Positions 44,765-53,153 of a stretch of DNA of 64,000 nucleotides are shown in pieces. A model generated the notes under the pieces. It ran no database searches and was not told the DNA's origin. It saw only the letters and a program-made list of their open reading frames with translations. A program made the translations under genes and the position numbers. Every line of letters starts with the position of its first letter. The stretch's first letter is position 1. This DNA is from CBFDBF01 sp050287965. GTDB taxonomy: Bacteria > Pseudomonadota > Gammaproteobacteria > Chromatiales > Chromatiaceae. The stretch is from the NCBI GenBank assembly GCA_050287965.1, contig JBNKCX010000043.1, positions 1 through 64,000 on the forward strand, written 5' to 3'.

Positions 44765-45372
44765 GATTTCTTTAATACAAACCAGCTTATGTCATCCTGT
44801 GGAAATACCGGATCTTTATGATAAACAAAGCCATAATCAACCAATTCCAGATCCTGATAAAGACCCAGCATCTCCCCCGCGAAATCTCTCTTGAAAAGAC
44901 GCCCTGAATGCCCCCGGTAACTAAGCTCGACAGGCGTGGGATTATAGTACTCGGCAACACAGATATATTTTTTCGAGTATTCGTACAATCGGCGATACAC
45001 CTGATTCAGATAATCCGGATTGATGTGAATAAGCACGCCTTTGGTGAAAGTGAGATCAAATTTCTGTTCCAGCTCAACCTCCAGAATTGAATCCGTGAAA
45101 ACCTGAGCCTCCCCCCACTCTCTTAATACCTCTGCCGCCGTCTGATTGATCTCCACACCGGCCAACTCGCAATCCGGCAACAGCCGGCGCAGCGCCCGCA
45201 GGTTCATTCCTATATTGCACCCCATTTCCAGGATGGATGAGATCGGCCCCGTGCTTTCAATAATTTTTGAAAACAGCGAAATATTGGACGCCAGCAACCC
45301 TTCGCTTTCATTCCTGCCTATATAATCGTCGCCAAAGGCTCCGCTCCAGAACTCCTCCTGCTCTGTTTTCAT
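44761..45372 (-). CDS. Pseudaminic acid biosynthesis-associated methylase
   Basis: This 203-residue SAM-dependent methyltransferase begins QEEFWSGAFGDDYIGRNES, the signature of methylases found only in pseudaminic acid loci. Motif I is ILEMGCNIGMNLRALR (about 47-62), and FDLTFTKGVLIHINPDYL follows. It presumably O- or N-methylates pseudaminic acid or its amidine. It overlaps pseC by 4 bases and lies 12 bases after the PseA-like gene, between the two modification steps. Confidence 0.9.
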   Translation of the reverse strand: MKTEQEEFWSGAFGDDYIGRNESEGLLASNISLFSKIIESTGPISSILEMGCNIGMNLRALRRLLPDCELAGVEINQTAAEVLREWGEAQVFTDSILEVELEQKFDLTFTKGVLIHINPDYLNQVYRRLYEYSKKYICVAEYYNPTPVELSYRGHSGRLFKRDFAGEMLGLYQDLELVDYGFVYHKDPVFPQDDISWFVLKKS

Positions 45373-45384
45373 ACTCTTTCCACC

Positions 45385-46515
45385 TTATACCCGTTCAAAG
45401 CGAAGAACCCATTCACCGTTACTGTCCTTCTCGAATATATCCTGGTTTACAAAACTGTCCATGACTTCGTCATATTCTTCCCTGTCAATTCCAAGATACT
45501 CGCAAAACGCAACAACATTGTTCTCGTCAACTTCTCCGTCCAGGCGCTTGGCTATCTCCAACGCTTCACTACGTTCCAAACGACCGTTCCTTATTTCAAT
45601 ATTCAATTGATCCGTTGCGCGGCCATATCCGTACTTCAGATACTTGACCCTTTCCCGGATATCGATATACCTCATATCACAGTTTTCGTAGTCCACCCAT
45701 GAACCTCTTGGAGGTTCCGGCAAAGACTTCCAGCCAAGCTTCCTGACCAACTCGGTATGAACAGAGGCATCCCATTTATAAAAATAGCCGTAAAAGGTTC
45801 CGAGAACACCCGCCTCATGCATCTCCTCGTCCGTGGGAAACTGCAGCATCTGTAAATCCTTAAGGGCGATTTCCTCATCCACCATATCTTCTTCTCGCAA
45901 TCCCCGCATCAAACCAAATTCCTGTCGCCATCTCCTGTCCATAATCATATTATCGCGACTTTGCTCCGGGCCGCCGTACTCAAACTGAGGATTCTCTCCG
46001 AAAACAATCAATGGGATTCCAAATCTGACGGCAAAGTGGAACGGGACCGTATATATCCCGACATGATTAACCCAATAGTGGTCGCCTACAATCTCAAATC
46101 CCTTTTTCACCAGGCCCCGAACCACTTTTGGATTAAGCGTAAAATGAACATGATCCACACCGATAGAACGTAAAACGTCCAGATTGTGAAATCCGGTATC
46201 GGTCTGATCAAATTGATCGAAAGTCACGGCAAGCGGATTCATCCCATGGATTATCTTCATCGCGTACACTTGCCAGGTGCTGTCTTTTCCACCACTTACC
46301 GGAACAATACAATCATATCCTCCGCCGGCCCGTGATTTCGCGTCGGCGATCACCTTCTGAAATTCCGCGGCCCGCGCATCCCAATCAACTGCCGCCTCAA
46401 AGCCATGCTTCCTCTCGGCTGAACGGCAGGCGTCGCACACTCCGTCATCGTCAAAATAGAGATCCGGCTTGGTCTCAGGAAACAGGCATCGTTTACAATA
46501 TCTTATCGCCGTCAT
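45385..46515 (-). CDS. N-acetyl sugar amidotransferase (PseA/WbuX family)
   Basis: This 376-residue enzyme turns an N-acetyl group into an acetamidino group, giving PseAm from pseudaminic acid. It has N-terminal Cys pairs (RYCKRCLFP and GVCDACRS, about 5-35) probably holding zinc, and the PP-loop VPVSGGKDSTWQVYAMKI (about 72-89) for ATP. The ammonia is expected from the HisH-like/HisF-like pair encoded directly upstream. It overlaps the HisF-like gene by 4 bases. Confidence 0.93.
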   Translation of the reverse strand: MTAIRYCKRCLFPETKPDLYFDDDGVCDACRSAERKHGFEAAVDWDARAAEFQKVIADAKSRAGGGYDCIVPVSGGKDSTWQVYAMKIIHGMNPLAVTFDQFDQTDTGFHNLDVLRSIGVDHVHFTLNPKVVRGLVKKGFEIVGDHYWVNHVGIYTVPFHFAVRFGIPLIVFGENPQFEYGGPEQSRDNMIMDRRWRQEFGLMRGLREEDMVDEEIALKDLQMLQFPTDEEMHEAGVLGTFYGYFYKWDASVHTELVRKLGWKSLPEPPRGSWVDYENCDMRYIDIRERVKYLKYGYGRATDQLNIEIRNGRLERSEALEIAKRLDGEVDENNVVAFCEYLGIDREEYDEVMDSFVNQDIFEKDSNGEWVLRFERV

Positions 46516-47264
46516 AGCATTCTCACTTCAATCCCCGCGTCATGCATATGCTTCTTCAGGGTAATAATGCTTTCTCCCACCCAGTAAAAAATACTGCCCG
46601 CGGCAACAGCGGCCGCGCCCTTTTTCACCACCGCCACGCAATCCTCTTTTCTCCCACATCCGCCTGCCGCCACTACCGGTACATCCACCTCTTTTGTAAG
46701 CATACCCACCAGATCAAGATCATATCCCTCCATGACCCCGTCCCGATCGACTGAATTCAATATGATCTCGCCGGCACCGAAATTGACCGCCCTCTTCGCC
46801 GCCTCAATTGCCGAGACCGGCTGGACCACCGTACCGGAATGAGAAACGGCGACATACTCTCCATCCTGCCGCCTGACATCAAGAGAAAACACAACGGCCT
46901 GCGATCCATACTTTCCGGCAATGGCCGATAGCAACTCGGGATCCTTGTAAAAAGCGGAATTTACAACAACCTTGTCCGCGCCCGAAAGAAATAGCGTATC
47001 CGCGCCCCTTAGATCACTAATTCCGCCGCCAATGGCAAGCGGCATTACGCACTGTTTCGCCAGCCGCTTAATAAACGACTCATTAATTCTGCCTTTTGCG
47101 GTCGCCTCAATATCAACGATCACCATCTCATCCGCCATACGGCTGGAAAACACCTTTACGTTCGTGATCGCATCCCCAACCATGCGCGCATCCTGAAAGC
47201 GAACGGTCTTCACCACCGAATTCCCTTTCAGAAGAAGAATGGGGATAATTCTGGTCTTCAGCAT
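46512..47264 (-). CDS. HisF-like protein (WbuZ type) for sugar amidination
   Basis: This 250-residue (beta/alpha)8 protein is a paralog of the imidazole glycerol phosphate synthase cyclase subunit. It has IIPILLLKGNSVVKT, the HisF-like IGGGISDLRGADTLF, LDVRRQDGEY, LNSVDRDGVMEGYDLDLV and VVAAGGCGRKEDCVAV. In pseudaminic or legionaminic acid loci this paralog channels ammonia to the amidotransferase rather than making histidine. I use the ATG at 47264; a GTG one codon up is also open. The HisH-like stop lies immediately before it. Confidence 0.9.
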   Translation of the reverse strand: MLKTRIIPILLLKGNSVVKTVRFQDARMVGDAITNVKVFSSRMADEMVIVDIEATAKGRINESFIKRLAKQCVMPLAIGGGISDLRGADTLFLSGADKVVVNSAFYKDPELLSAIAGKYGSQAVVFSLDVRRQDGEYVAVSHSGTVVQPVSAIEAAKRAVNFGAGEIILNSVDRDGVMEGYDLDLVGMLTKEVDVPVVAAGGCGRKEDCVAVVKKGAAAVAAGSIFYWVGESIITLKKHMHDAGIEVRML

Positions 47265-47267
47265 CAC

Positions 47268-47909
47268 CTACTCATCGAGCACAAGAAAATTATTGAGCAT
47301 CTTCAGACCCGCGGTCTGACTCTTTTCCGGATGGAACTGCATACCGTAGATTCTGTCTTTCCGATAACCGGCGACTATATCCTTGCCACAGAAATCCGTA
47401 TACACAATGTCTATTTCTTCTTTCGGTACAGCCTGATAGCTATGCACGAAGTAGAAAGAAGAGCCTTGCTCGATCCCTTCAAACAACTCGATATAGTCAA
47501 AACCCTCGCCATAAACCTCATTCCAGCCGATATGGGGGATACGGCACCCGTCAGCAGCCGACGCATCAAGCCTTTTTACGCCGCCGGATACCAAACCCAG
47601 CCCATCTGTCCGCCCGCCTTCTTCACCGTAGGAAAGAAGCAGCTGCATCCCCAGGCAGATGCCTAACAGATAACCGCCGTTTTCCACATGGGTATGGATA
47701 TATTGAGCAAATCCCGTGGAATGCAGTTTCTCCATACCTTCCTTATAGGCCCCGACACCGGGAAGTATTACCTTTCCAACCCCCTCAAGATCGTCCGGAT
47801 TTCCGGCCATTACGACATCGCACTGCAATCCTCTTAGCGCATTCTGGACGGAAAAAAGATTACCGACACCGTAATCTATAACGCCGACGGTCGGTTTGGT
47901 TTCATTCAT
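47268..47909 (-). CDS. HisH-like glutamine amidotransferase (WbuY type)
   Basis: This 213-residue class I glutaminase has the nucleophile Cys in GICLGMQLLLS (about 84-94) and the His-Glu pair in GMQFHPEKSQ near the C terminus. VGVIDYGVGNLFSVQNAL opens the protein as in HisH. Together with the HisF-like and PseA-like proteins it forms the glutamine-to-amidine module. No other his gene is nearby, which supports the specialised role. Confidence 0.92.
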   Translation of the reverse strand: MNETKPTVGVIDYGVGNLFSVQNALRGLQCDVVMAGNPDDLEGVGKVILPGVGAYKEGMEKLHSTGFAQYIHTHVENGGYLLGICLGMQLLLSYGEEGGRTDGLGLVSGGVKRLDASAADGCRIPHIGWNEVYGEGFDYIELFEGIEQGSSFYFVHSYQAVPKEEIDIVYTDFCGKDIVAGYRKDRIYGMQFHPEKSQTAGLKMLNNFLVLDE

Positions 47910-47948
47910 GGCGTGACAAATTTATTAGCGAGGAAAATATTCACCATC

Positions 47949-48950
47949 TCAGCAATCAATGTATTGTTCAAACTCTTTGAGCGCCTCCACTGAGAGAAAA
48001 TCGATATTGGTGCCCGAGTTGTACTCAAACCCCTGTTTCACGGCGCGGCCTTTCTCGCCGAGCTTGTTAACGTTGAAATCGATACTTTCATCATGGAAAG
48101 AAATACTCGGCGATATCACATAGTGGTCTGAAAACTCGATGGTGAGATGGGAATCGTCCGCCGGGCACATAACTTCATGAATTTTTTCCCCGGGACGAAT
48201 CCCGATGATCTTATGCGCGAGATCCGGCGCCAACGCCGCGGCAAGATCCACAATCTTCACCGAAGGGATTTTCGGCACAAAAATTTCCCCACCGTGCATG
48301 CGCTCAAAATTCTTCAGTACAAAATCAACGCCCTGCTGCAGAGTTATCCAGAAACGGGTCATTTCCACATGAGTAATGGGCAGATGATCCGAACCCTCAG
48401 ATATCAGTTTCTTGAAAAAGGGCACTACCGAACCGCGCGACCCCACGACATTTCCGTAACGCACAACCGAAAACCGCGTGGGATGCCCTCCCGCCATATT
48501 ATTGGCCGCAACGAAGAGCTTGTCCGAAGCGAGCTTCGTCGCACCATAAAGATTGATGGGATTGGCCGCTTTATCCGTGGACAGGGCGGTGACCTTCTTC
48601 ACGTCGTTATTGATGGCGGCCTTGATGACATTCTCCGCTCCATGGATGTTGGTCTTGATACATTCCATGGGATTGTATTCGGCGGCAGGGACCTGCTTCA
48701 GCGCGGCGGCGTGGATCACGTAATCCACTCCCTTCATCGCCTGATTAAGACGCTCTCCATCCCTGACATCCCCAATAAAAAACCGCATACAGTCAGAGTT
48801 GAAGGACTGCTGCATCTCGAACTGTTTCAACTCATCGCGGGAATATATGATTATCTTCTTCGGTTGATAACGCTCCAGAAGGGTCTGGGTATATTGTTTC
48901 CCGAAGGAGCCGGTCCCCCCAGTGATCAGTATTGTCGAATTATTAAACAT
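47949..48950 (-). CDS. pseB: UDP-N-acetylglucosamine 4,6-dehydratase (inverting) PseB
   Basis: This 333-residue short-chain dehydrogenase starts the pseudaminic acid pathway. It has the Rossmann motif ILITGGTGSFGKQYTQ (about 6-21), SRDELKQFEMQQSF, and the catalytic region ALSTDKAANPINLYGATK with Thr-Asp-Lys and Tyr-x3-Lys. VRYGNVVGSRGSVVPFF follows. Length matches PseB/FlaA1. It is the first gene of the pse run, 39 bases before the HisH-like gene. Confidence 0.97.
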   Translation of the reverse strand: MFNNSTILITGGTGSFGKQYTQTLLERYQPKKIIIYSRDELKQFEMQQSFNSDCMRFFIGDVRDGERLNQAMKGVDYVIHAAALKQVPAAEYNPMECIKTNIHGAENVIKAAINNDVKKVTALSTDKAANPINLYGATKLASDKLFVAANNMAGGHPTRFSVVRYGNVVGSRGSVVPFFKKLISEGSDHLPITHVEMTRFWITLQQGVDFVLKNFERMHGGEIFVPKIPSVKIVDLAAALAPDLAHKIIGIRPGEKIHEVMCPADDSHLTIEFSDHYVISPSISFHDESIDFNVNKLGEKGRAVKQGFEYNSGTNIDFLSVEALKEFEQYIDC

Positions 48951-48996
48951 CTATAAACCCCATTTGGAACGCAAAAGATCGGTTAATCACATTCTA

Positions 48997-50727
48997 TCAA
49001 GCATCTTTCCGGATAAGGATGTCTTCCATGATCAGATATTGAAGCTCCGACCCGAAAAACATATTTAATGCATCAGTCGGCGAACATACCATCGGCTCCC
49101 CGCGCCGGTTTAAAGAGGTATTGAGTATGACACCGTTGCCGGTCAATTTTTCCAGTTCCTCTATCAACCGGTAGTAGCGGGGGTTTACCTCTCGAGTCAC
49201 CACCTGGGCACGGGCGGTGCCGTCTTCGTGCACCACTTCCGGCACCCGTTCCGCCCATCCCTCTGCCACGTCGAAGGTGAAAGTCATATAGGGAGCGGGA
49301 TGGTCCGTCTGCAACATATCGGGCGCCACCCGGTCGAGCATGCTGGGGCAGAACGGGCGCCAGCGTTCCCGATACTTGATCTGTTCATTGATACGATCGG
49401 CGATGCCCGGAATATTCGGCACCCCGAGGATGGAGCGGTTACCCAGGGCCCGGGGACCGAACTCCATACGCCCCTGAAACCAGGCAAGGGGATTCCCCGC
49501 CGCCATAATCTCGGCCGCCCGTTGCGGCACGTCGTCTATCCTCGCCCATTTCGGCCTCGCCTCGTGTCGCTCACAAGCCTCTATGCACTGTTCCGTGGTG
49601 TAACGGGGGCCGAGATAGGCATGCTGCATGGGCCTGACCGTCTCCCCCTGTTCATTGGAAACATAAGAGGCGGCACCGATGGCGGTCCCCGCATCCGACG
49701 CCGCCGGCTGCACGAAAAGTTCCTTGACGTCCGGCCGGGCGATAATCCGCTGATTGAGTTTGACGTTGAGCGCCACGCCGCCGGCAAAACAGATCCTGCC
49801 GGTCTCCCTGAGGATATCCCCGAGATAGTGGTCTATAAGCCCGAGGGAAACCTCCTCCAGGATCCTCTGGATGCTGGCGGCATAGTCCACATAAGGATCG
49901 TCAATCTCATCCCCTTCCCGCTTCGGCCCCAGCCATTGGACCAGCTCCGGACTGAAGTAATACCCCTTGCCGGCGCTGTCTTTATAGCGCCGCAGGCCTA
50001 TCACGTTCACCAGTTTGGTGTTAACCCGGAACCCTTTCTCGTCGTAATCGATAATCCGGGAAAGATCGAACCGCTCCGGATCGCCGTAGGGGGCCATCCC
50101 CATCACCTTGAACTCCCCGTCCAGCATCTCGAACCCCAGGTACTCGGTCAGGGCACCATAAAGCCCGCCGAGGGAATCGGGATCATAAAACTCCTTGATC
50201 TTATGGATACGGCCGTTTTCCCCGTAACCGAAAAAGGTGGTGGCGTACTCCCCTTTCCCATCGATCCCGAGGATGGCGGTCTTTTCCCGGAAACCACTCA
50301 GGTGATAGGCGCTGGAGGCGTGGGCCAGATGGTGCTCCACCGGATGAATCGGTACATTGCCACCGCCGATATTCAGGTCGGACACCAGCTTTTTAAGATG
50401 GCACATGTTGCGGCGAAAGCGGCGGTTCCCGTTGAAGATCGCTGTCAGCAGCCGGTCCGGGGCATACCAGTGGCGTATGGCGTAGTGCCAGCGGGCGGGG
50501 CTGGTGAGCGGAATCTCGGCGTAGGGGAAGGCCACCATATTCACCTGCTCCGGGCGAATACCGGCGTACTCCAGGCAGAACCGGGCGGACTCATAGGGAA
50601 ACCGCCCCTTGGCGTGCTTATCCCGGATAAACCGCTCCTCCTCGGCAGCCGCCACCAGCTCTCCGTCAACGAAGAGCGCGGCGGAAGGATCGTGGCCCAC
50701 CGCACCCGATATACCTAGAATAATCAT
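48997..50727 (-). CDS. Carbamoyltransferase (NodU/CmcH/WapO family)
   Basis: This 576-residue enzyme transfers carbamoyl from carbamoyl phosphate to a sugar hydroxyl. It has an N-terminal Kae1-like domain (LGISGAVGHDPSAALFVDGE, HHLAHASSAYHLSGF, ILGIDGKGEYATTFFGY) and a C-terminal carbamoyltransferase domain (QGRMEFGPRALGNRSIL, FCPSMLD, LNTSLNRRGEPMV). In Pseudomonas a homolog (WapO) carbamoylates core heptose and lies next to the waaP kinases, as here. It could instead serve the pse products on its other side. Confidence 0.92.
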   Translation of the reverse strand: MIILGISGAVGHDPSAALFVDGELVAAAEEERFIRDKHAKGRFPYESARFCLEYAGIRPEQVNMVAFPYAEIPLTSPARWHYAIRHWYAPDRLLTAIFNGNRRFRRNMCHLKKLVSDLNIGGGNVPIHPVEHHLAHASSAYHLSGFREKTAILGIDGKGEYATTFFGYGENGRIHKIKEFYDPDSLGGLYGALTEYLGFEMLDGEFKVMGMAPYGDPERFDLSRIIDYDEKGFRVNTKLVNVIGLRRYKDSAGKGYYFSPELVQWLGPKREGDEIDDPYVDYAASIQRILEEVSLGLIDHYLGDILRETGRICFAGGVALNVKLNQRIIARPDVKELFVQPAASDAGTAIGAASYVSNEQGETVRPMQHAYLGPRYTTEQCIEACERHEARPKWARIDDVPQRAAEIMAAGNPLAWFQGRMEFGPRALGNRSILGVPNIPGIADRINEQIKYRERWRPFCPSMLDRVAPDMLQTDHPAPYMTFTFDVAEGWAERVPEVVHEDGTARAQVVTREVNPRYYRLIEELEKLTGNGVILNTSLNRRGEPMVCSPTDALNMFFGSELQYLIMEDILIRKDA

Positions 50728-50809
50728 GAAAATATGGTGATTTGGTTAAATGAGCTAATTTTGCCAGTGTTCGCCCTTCGGCGCGACCGGTTGTTTTCGA
50801 CGGCGCTGA

Positions 50810-52369
50810 TTACGGAGCCACCCCGGACCGGAGCGGGCCGACACCGTTCTCAATCAGGGCCCTCTGCATCATCTGTTGTACCTCCGGCACATGTTCCCAG
50901 GCCTCCAGGAAACGCTGGATATCACGACCCCAGTGATAGCGGAATATCACCCTGGATTTATGTCTCACCATTGCGTCGAGATCGATCAGAACCGGCGTGG
51001 CGCCGACGATCAGGATATTAGCGGCTTTCAGATCTCCATGGGAGATCCGCAGTTCCGCCAAATGCCGGAGCAACAGGGCCACTTTCGTCGCCATCTGCGA
51101 TTTTTCCGCCTGCGGAATGCGCTCATCCAGAAACCACCAGGTCGCTCTTATCCCGGCCACGGCCTCGGTCATGAAGTAGGAGGCGGAGTGGATCGCATCC
51201 CTGCCGATACGCAAAACAGCCATCGGCCGCGGGGTCTGCACCCCGAAAAAGCGCAGCATATGGGCGTTCTCCCAGCTTATCAGGGCCCGCCCGGGGATCA
51301 GCCCGAAAAAAAGCGGGAGATTGGCGTTTTCCGAGGAAAGCAATCCCCTGCCGAAAAGCAGCCTGAATTTTATCCGGCGCCACAGGGGTTTGATGTTGTA
51401 ACGCTTTACCACTACGGACACGTTACCGATCTTCAGCGCCCACACCTTGCAGGTAACGCCATCTTTCAGAAGAATGCCCCTTTCGAAATCGCTCGACGCC
51501 GAAGTTATGTCACCATTTAATCTGGCATCAACCGGCGGCGCCTCTGTATTTTCGATCAGGTCATCCGGACTCCGCAGAAAGGCTTCAAGCTCCGGGCTAA
51601 GGTCTTGTCTGCTGACGATCTCCAACCGATCCCGCATCTTGCGGCAGCGGAATGCCGTGCAATCCCGATACAGTTTTTTCCGAAAATCCTTCCAGCGCCG
51701 CTCCCGCGCCCGCCGTACCCGGCGCAACAGCTGCCTGCCGCCCCTATCGGAACAACTCCGCCAACCACGGCTGTCGCAATAGCTCTGATACAGTTCGGAT
51801 ACACGGGAATCCCACGCGGGCAGCAACTGGGCCAGAAAAAGCGCGAGGTTGTCCAGAGCCGCCCGCCGACCAAGCTCCCCGTTGACTGTTTTGACCCCGG
51901 CCCCATCCAGGCTGTAGATGCGGTTCTGCGAGATGACGAAATTGCTCAAATGCAGGTCTGTCTGGCATATTCCGACTGCGTGGTGACGGGCCAGCAACCC
52001 GACCATCTCATCCAGCAGGCTCTCCCGGACGGAGCTCTCCGCATTCTCCCACGCCTCTTTCAGATCCACCGGATCCTGCAGTTGTTCAAGCAGAATAACC
52101 GGCCATGTCTTACCCTCAATTTCCCCCGCATAAACGATGGACGCGGTAAGAACATCCCGCTCCCGGAAGGCACGCAGACCCTCCAACTCCCGCTGCCAAT
52201 GCCTCCTGCCGCGCTTTCCATCAAGATAAAGCTTTACGAACACCGGCTTCCCCTCCAGGGACCCCCGGCACACCTTCCGTTTGCCCGGCAGTAGGCGAAC
52301 AATGGAACTGCAGCGCAGCCGGCGACCGTCATCCAGTTGTAACAGTTCCTCTTCAACCATCTTCGCCAT
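50810..52369 (-). CDS. Two-domain LPS core kinase-like protein (PA5006-like)
   Basis: This 519-residue protein contains two kinase-like domains of the LPS kinase clan. The first has catalytic loop ICQTDLHLSNFVI (about 134-146) with IYSLDGAGVK. The second has ISHGDLKAANILI (about 442-454) with PVLIDLDAM. It is like the large protein beside waaP and wapP in the Pseudomonas core cluster. Residues 340-376 contain a 20-residue-period duplication unusual for the family. GAGGAA precedes the ATG. It overlaps the next kinase gene by 17 bases. Confidence 0.85.
   Translation of the reverse strand: MAKMVEEELLQLDDGRRLRCSSIVRLLPGKRKVCRGSLEGKPVFVKLYLDGKRGRRHWQRELEGLRAFRERDVLTASIVYAGEIEGKTWPVILLEQLQDPVDLKEAWENAESSVRESLLDEMVGLLARHHAVGICQTDLHLSNFVISQNRIYSLDGAGVKTVNGELGRRAALDNLALFLAQLLPAWDSRVSELYQSYCDSRGWRSCSDRGGRQLLRRVRRARERRWKDFRKKLYRDCTAFRCRKMRDRLEIVSRQDLSPELEAFLRSPDDLIENTEAPPVDARLNGDITSASSDFERGILLKDGVTCKVWALKIGNVSVVVKRYNIKPLWRRIKFRLLFGRGLLSSENANLPLFFGLIPGRALISWENAHMLRFFGVQTPRPMAVLRIGRDAIHSASYFMTEAVAGIRATWWFLDERIPQAEKSQMATKVALLLRHLAELRISHGDLKAANILIVGATPVLIDLDAMVRHKSRVIFRYHWGRDIQRFLEAWEHVPEVQQMMQRALIENGVGPLRSGVAP
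51242..51352. repeat. In-frame tandem duplication within the two-domain kinase
   Basis: Residues 340-356 (GRGLLSSENANLPLFFG) and 360-376 (GRALISWENAHMLRFFG) match at 10 of 17 positions with a period of 20 residues. The second copy leads into VQTPRPMAVL as in other family members, so the first is the likely insertion. Confidence 0.75.
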
Positions 52370-53153
52370 GTTTCCTCATAAAACCGATCTTGCTTTGGGC
52401 CAGGGTCCGCCAGAGCCTCCTGCCCTTCAGACCCAGACGCGTAACCCGCAGATAGCGATGCAGGAAACGCATGCGATCGGTCCATGACCAGAGCCGGGCA
52501 CGCCGGTTTAGACTGTCCAGATCCCGCCGCGCGGCCTGTGCGACCGACCATGTCCGGCGCATCTTCTCCAGGTCAATAAGACGCACTTGCGGATCTCCCG
52601 TCTCCGGGAAACGCACGAACAGGTGTTTGGGATGAAGCGCATTATGCACCAGCCTGGAATGGTGCAAACGACGAATGATGTCTGCGGCGGCTGCGATCAG
52701 TTGCCGACGCCGGGTGACGCTGCCGCCCCATCCGGACACTTGCCACTCTCGCATCAGCTCGTTCAGGGGCAGATAACCCTCCAGCTCCAGGGTAACCAGG
52801 ACCGCCCGCCAACGGCCGTTAACCCGGCGCTGCCCATAGTAGATCGGCTCCAGGGTGGGAACACCCGCCGCCATCACTGCCAGGATGTTCCGTATCTCCG
52901 CCGCGAAGGTGGGCTCTCCGGCGATGGGATGCCGCAAACCGCGCCGCAGGTGGTTCTCCTGACGCTTGATAAATACCCCCTTGGTTGACCCGTCCGGGGT
53001 CTTCAGCGCAACCCGCCCCACACCGCTCCAACCTCCGCGGCGATAATTGGGGGGCTCGAACCACGCCACCTCCAGATCCCAAAGGGCGCTAAAGCTGCTA
53101 AGACCGTTGTGTTCCAGGAGGCCCCGCCAATAGTCGTTGCGGTAGTCATCCAT
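52353..53153 (-). CDS. LPS core kinase (WapP/InaA family)
   Basis: This 266-residue kinase-like protein has an N lobe with KTPDGSTKGVFIKRQENH (ATP-binding Lys), a middle part with VLVTLELEGYLPL, catalytic loop SRLVHNALHPKHLFV (about 164-178) and VRLIDLEKMRR. The loop reads HNALHPKH, so the canonical HxD Asp is replaced, as in several InaA-type proteins. It lies between waaP and the two-domain kinase with overlaps on both sides (8 and 17 bases). Confidence 0.85.
   Translation of the reverse strand: MDDYRNDYWRGLLEHNGLSSFSALWDLEVAWFEPPNYRRGGWSGVGRVALKTPDGSTKGVFIKRQENHLRRGLRHPIAGEPTFAAEIRNILAVMAAGVPTLEPIYYGQRRVNGRWRAVLVTLELEGYLPLNELMREWQVSGWGGSVTRRRQLIAAAADIIRRLHHSRLVHNALHPKHLFVRFPETGDPQVRLIDLEKMRRTWSVAQAARRDLDSLNRRARLWSWTDRMRFLHRYLRVTRLGLKGRRLWRTLAQSKIGFMRKHGEDG

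Noticed and set aside
46512..47909. HisF/HisH pair considered as part of histidine biosynthesis
   Set aside because: No other his genes are present, and the pair is locked into the pse operon next to a PseA/WbuX-type amidotransferase.
49228..50718. 496-codon open frame opposite the carbamoyltransferase gene
   Set aside because: It is a mirror of the GC-rich coding strand, with no Shine-Dalgarno or family signature. The carbamoyltransferase is unmistakable.
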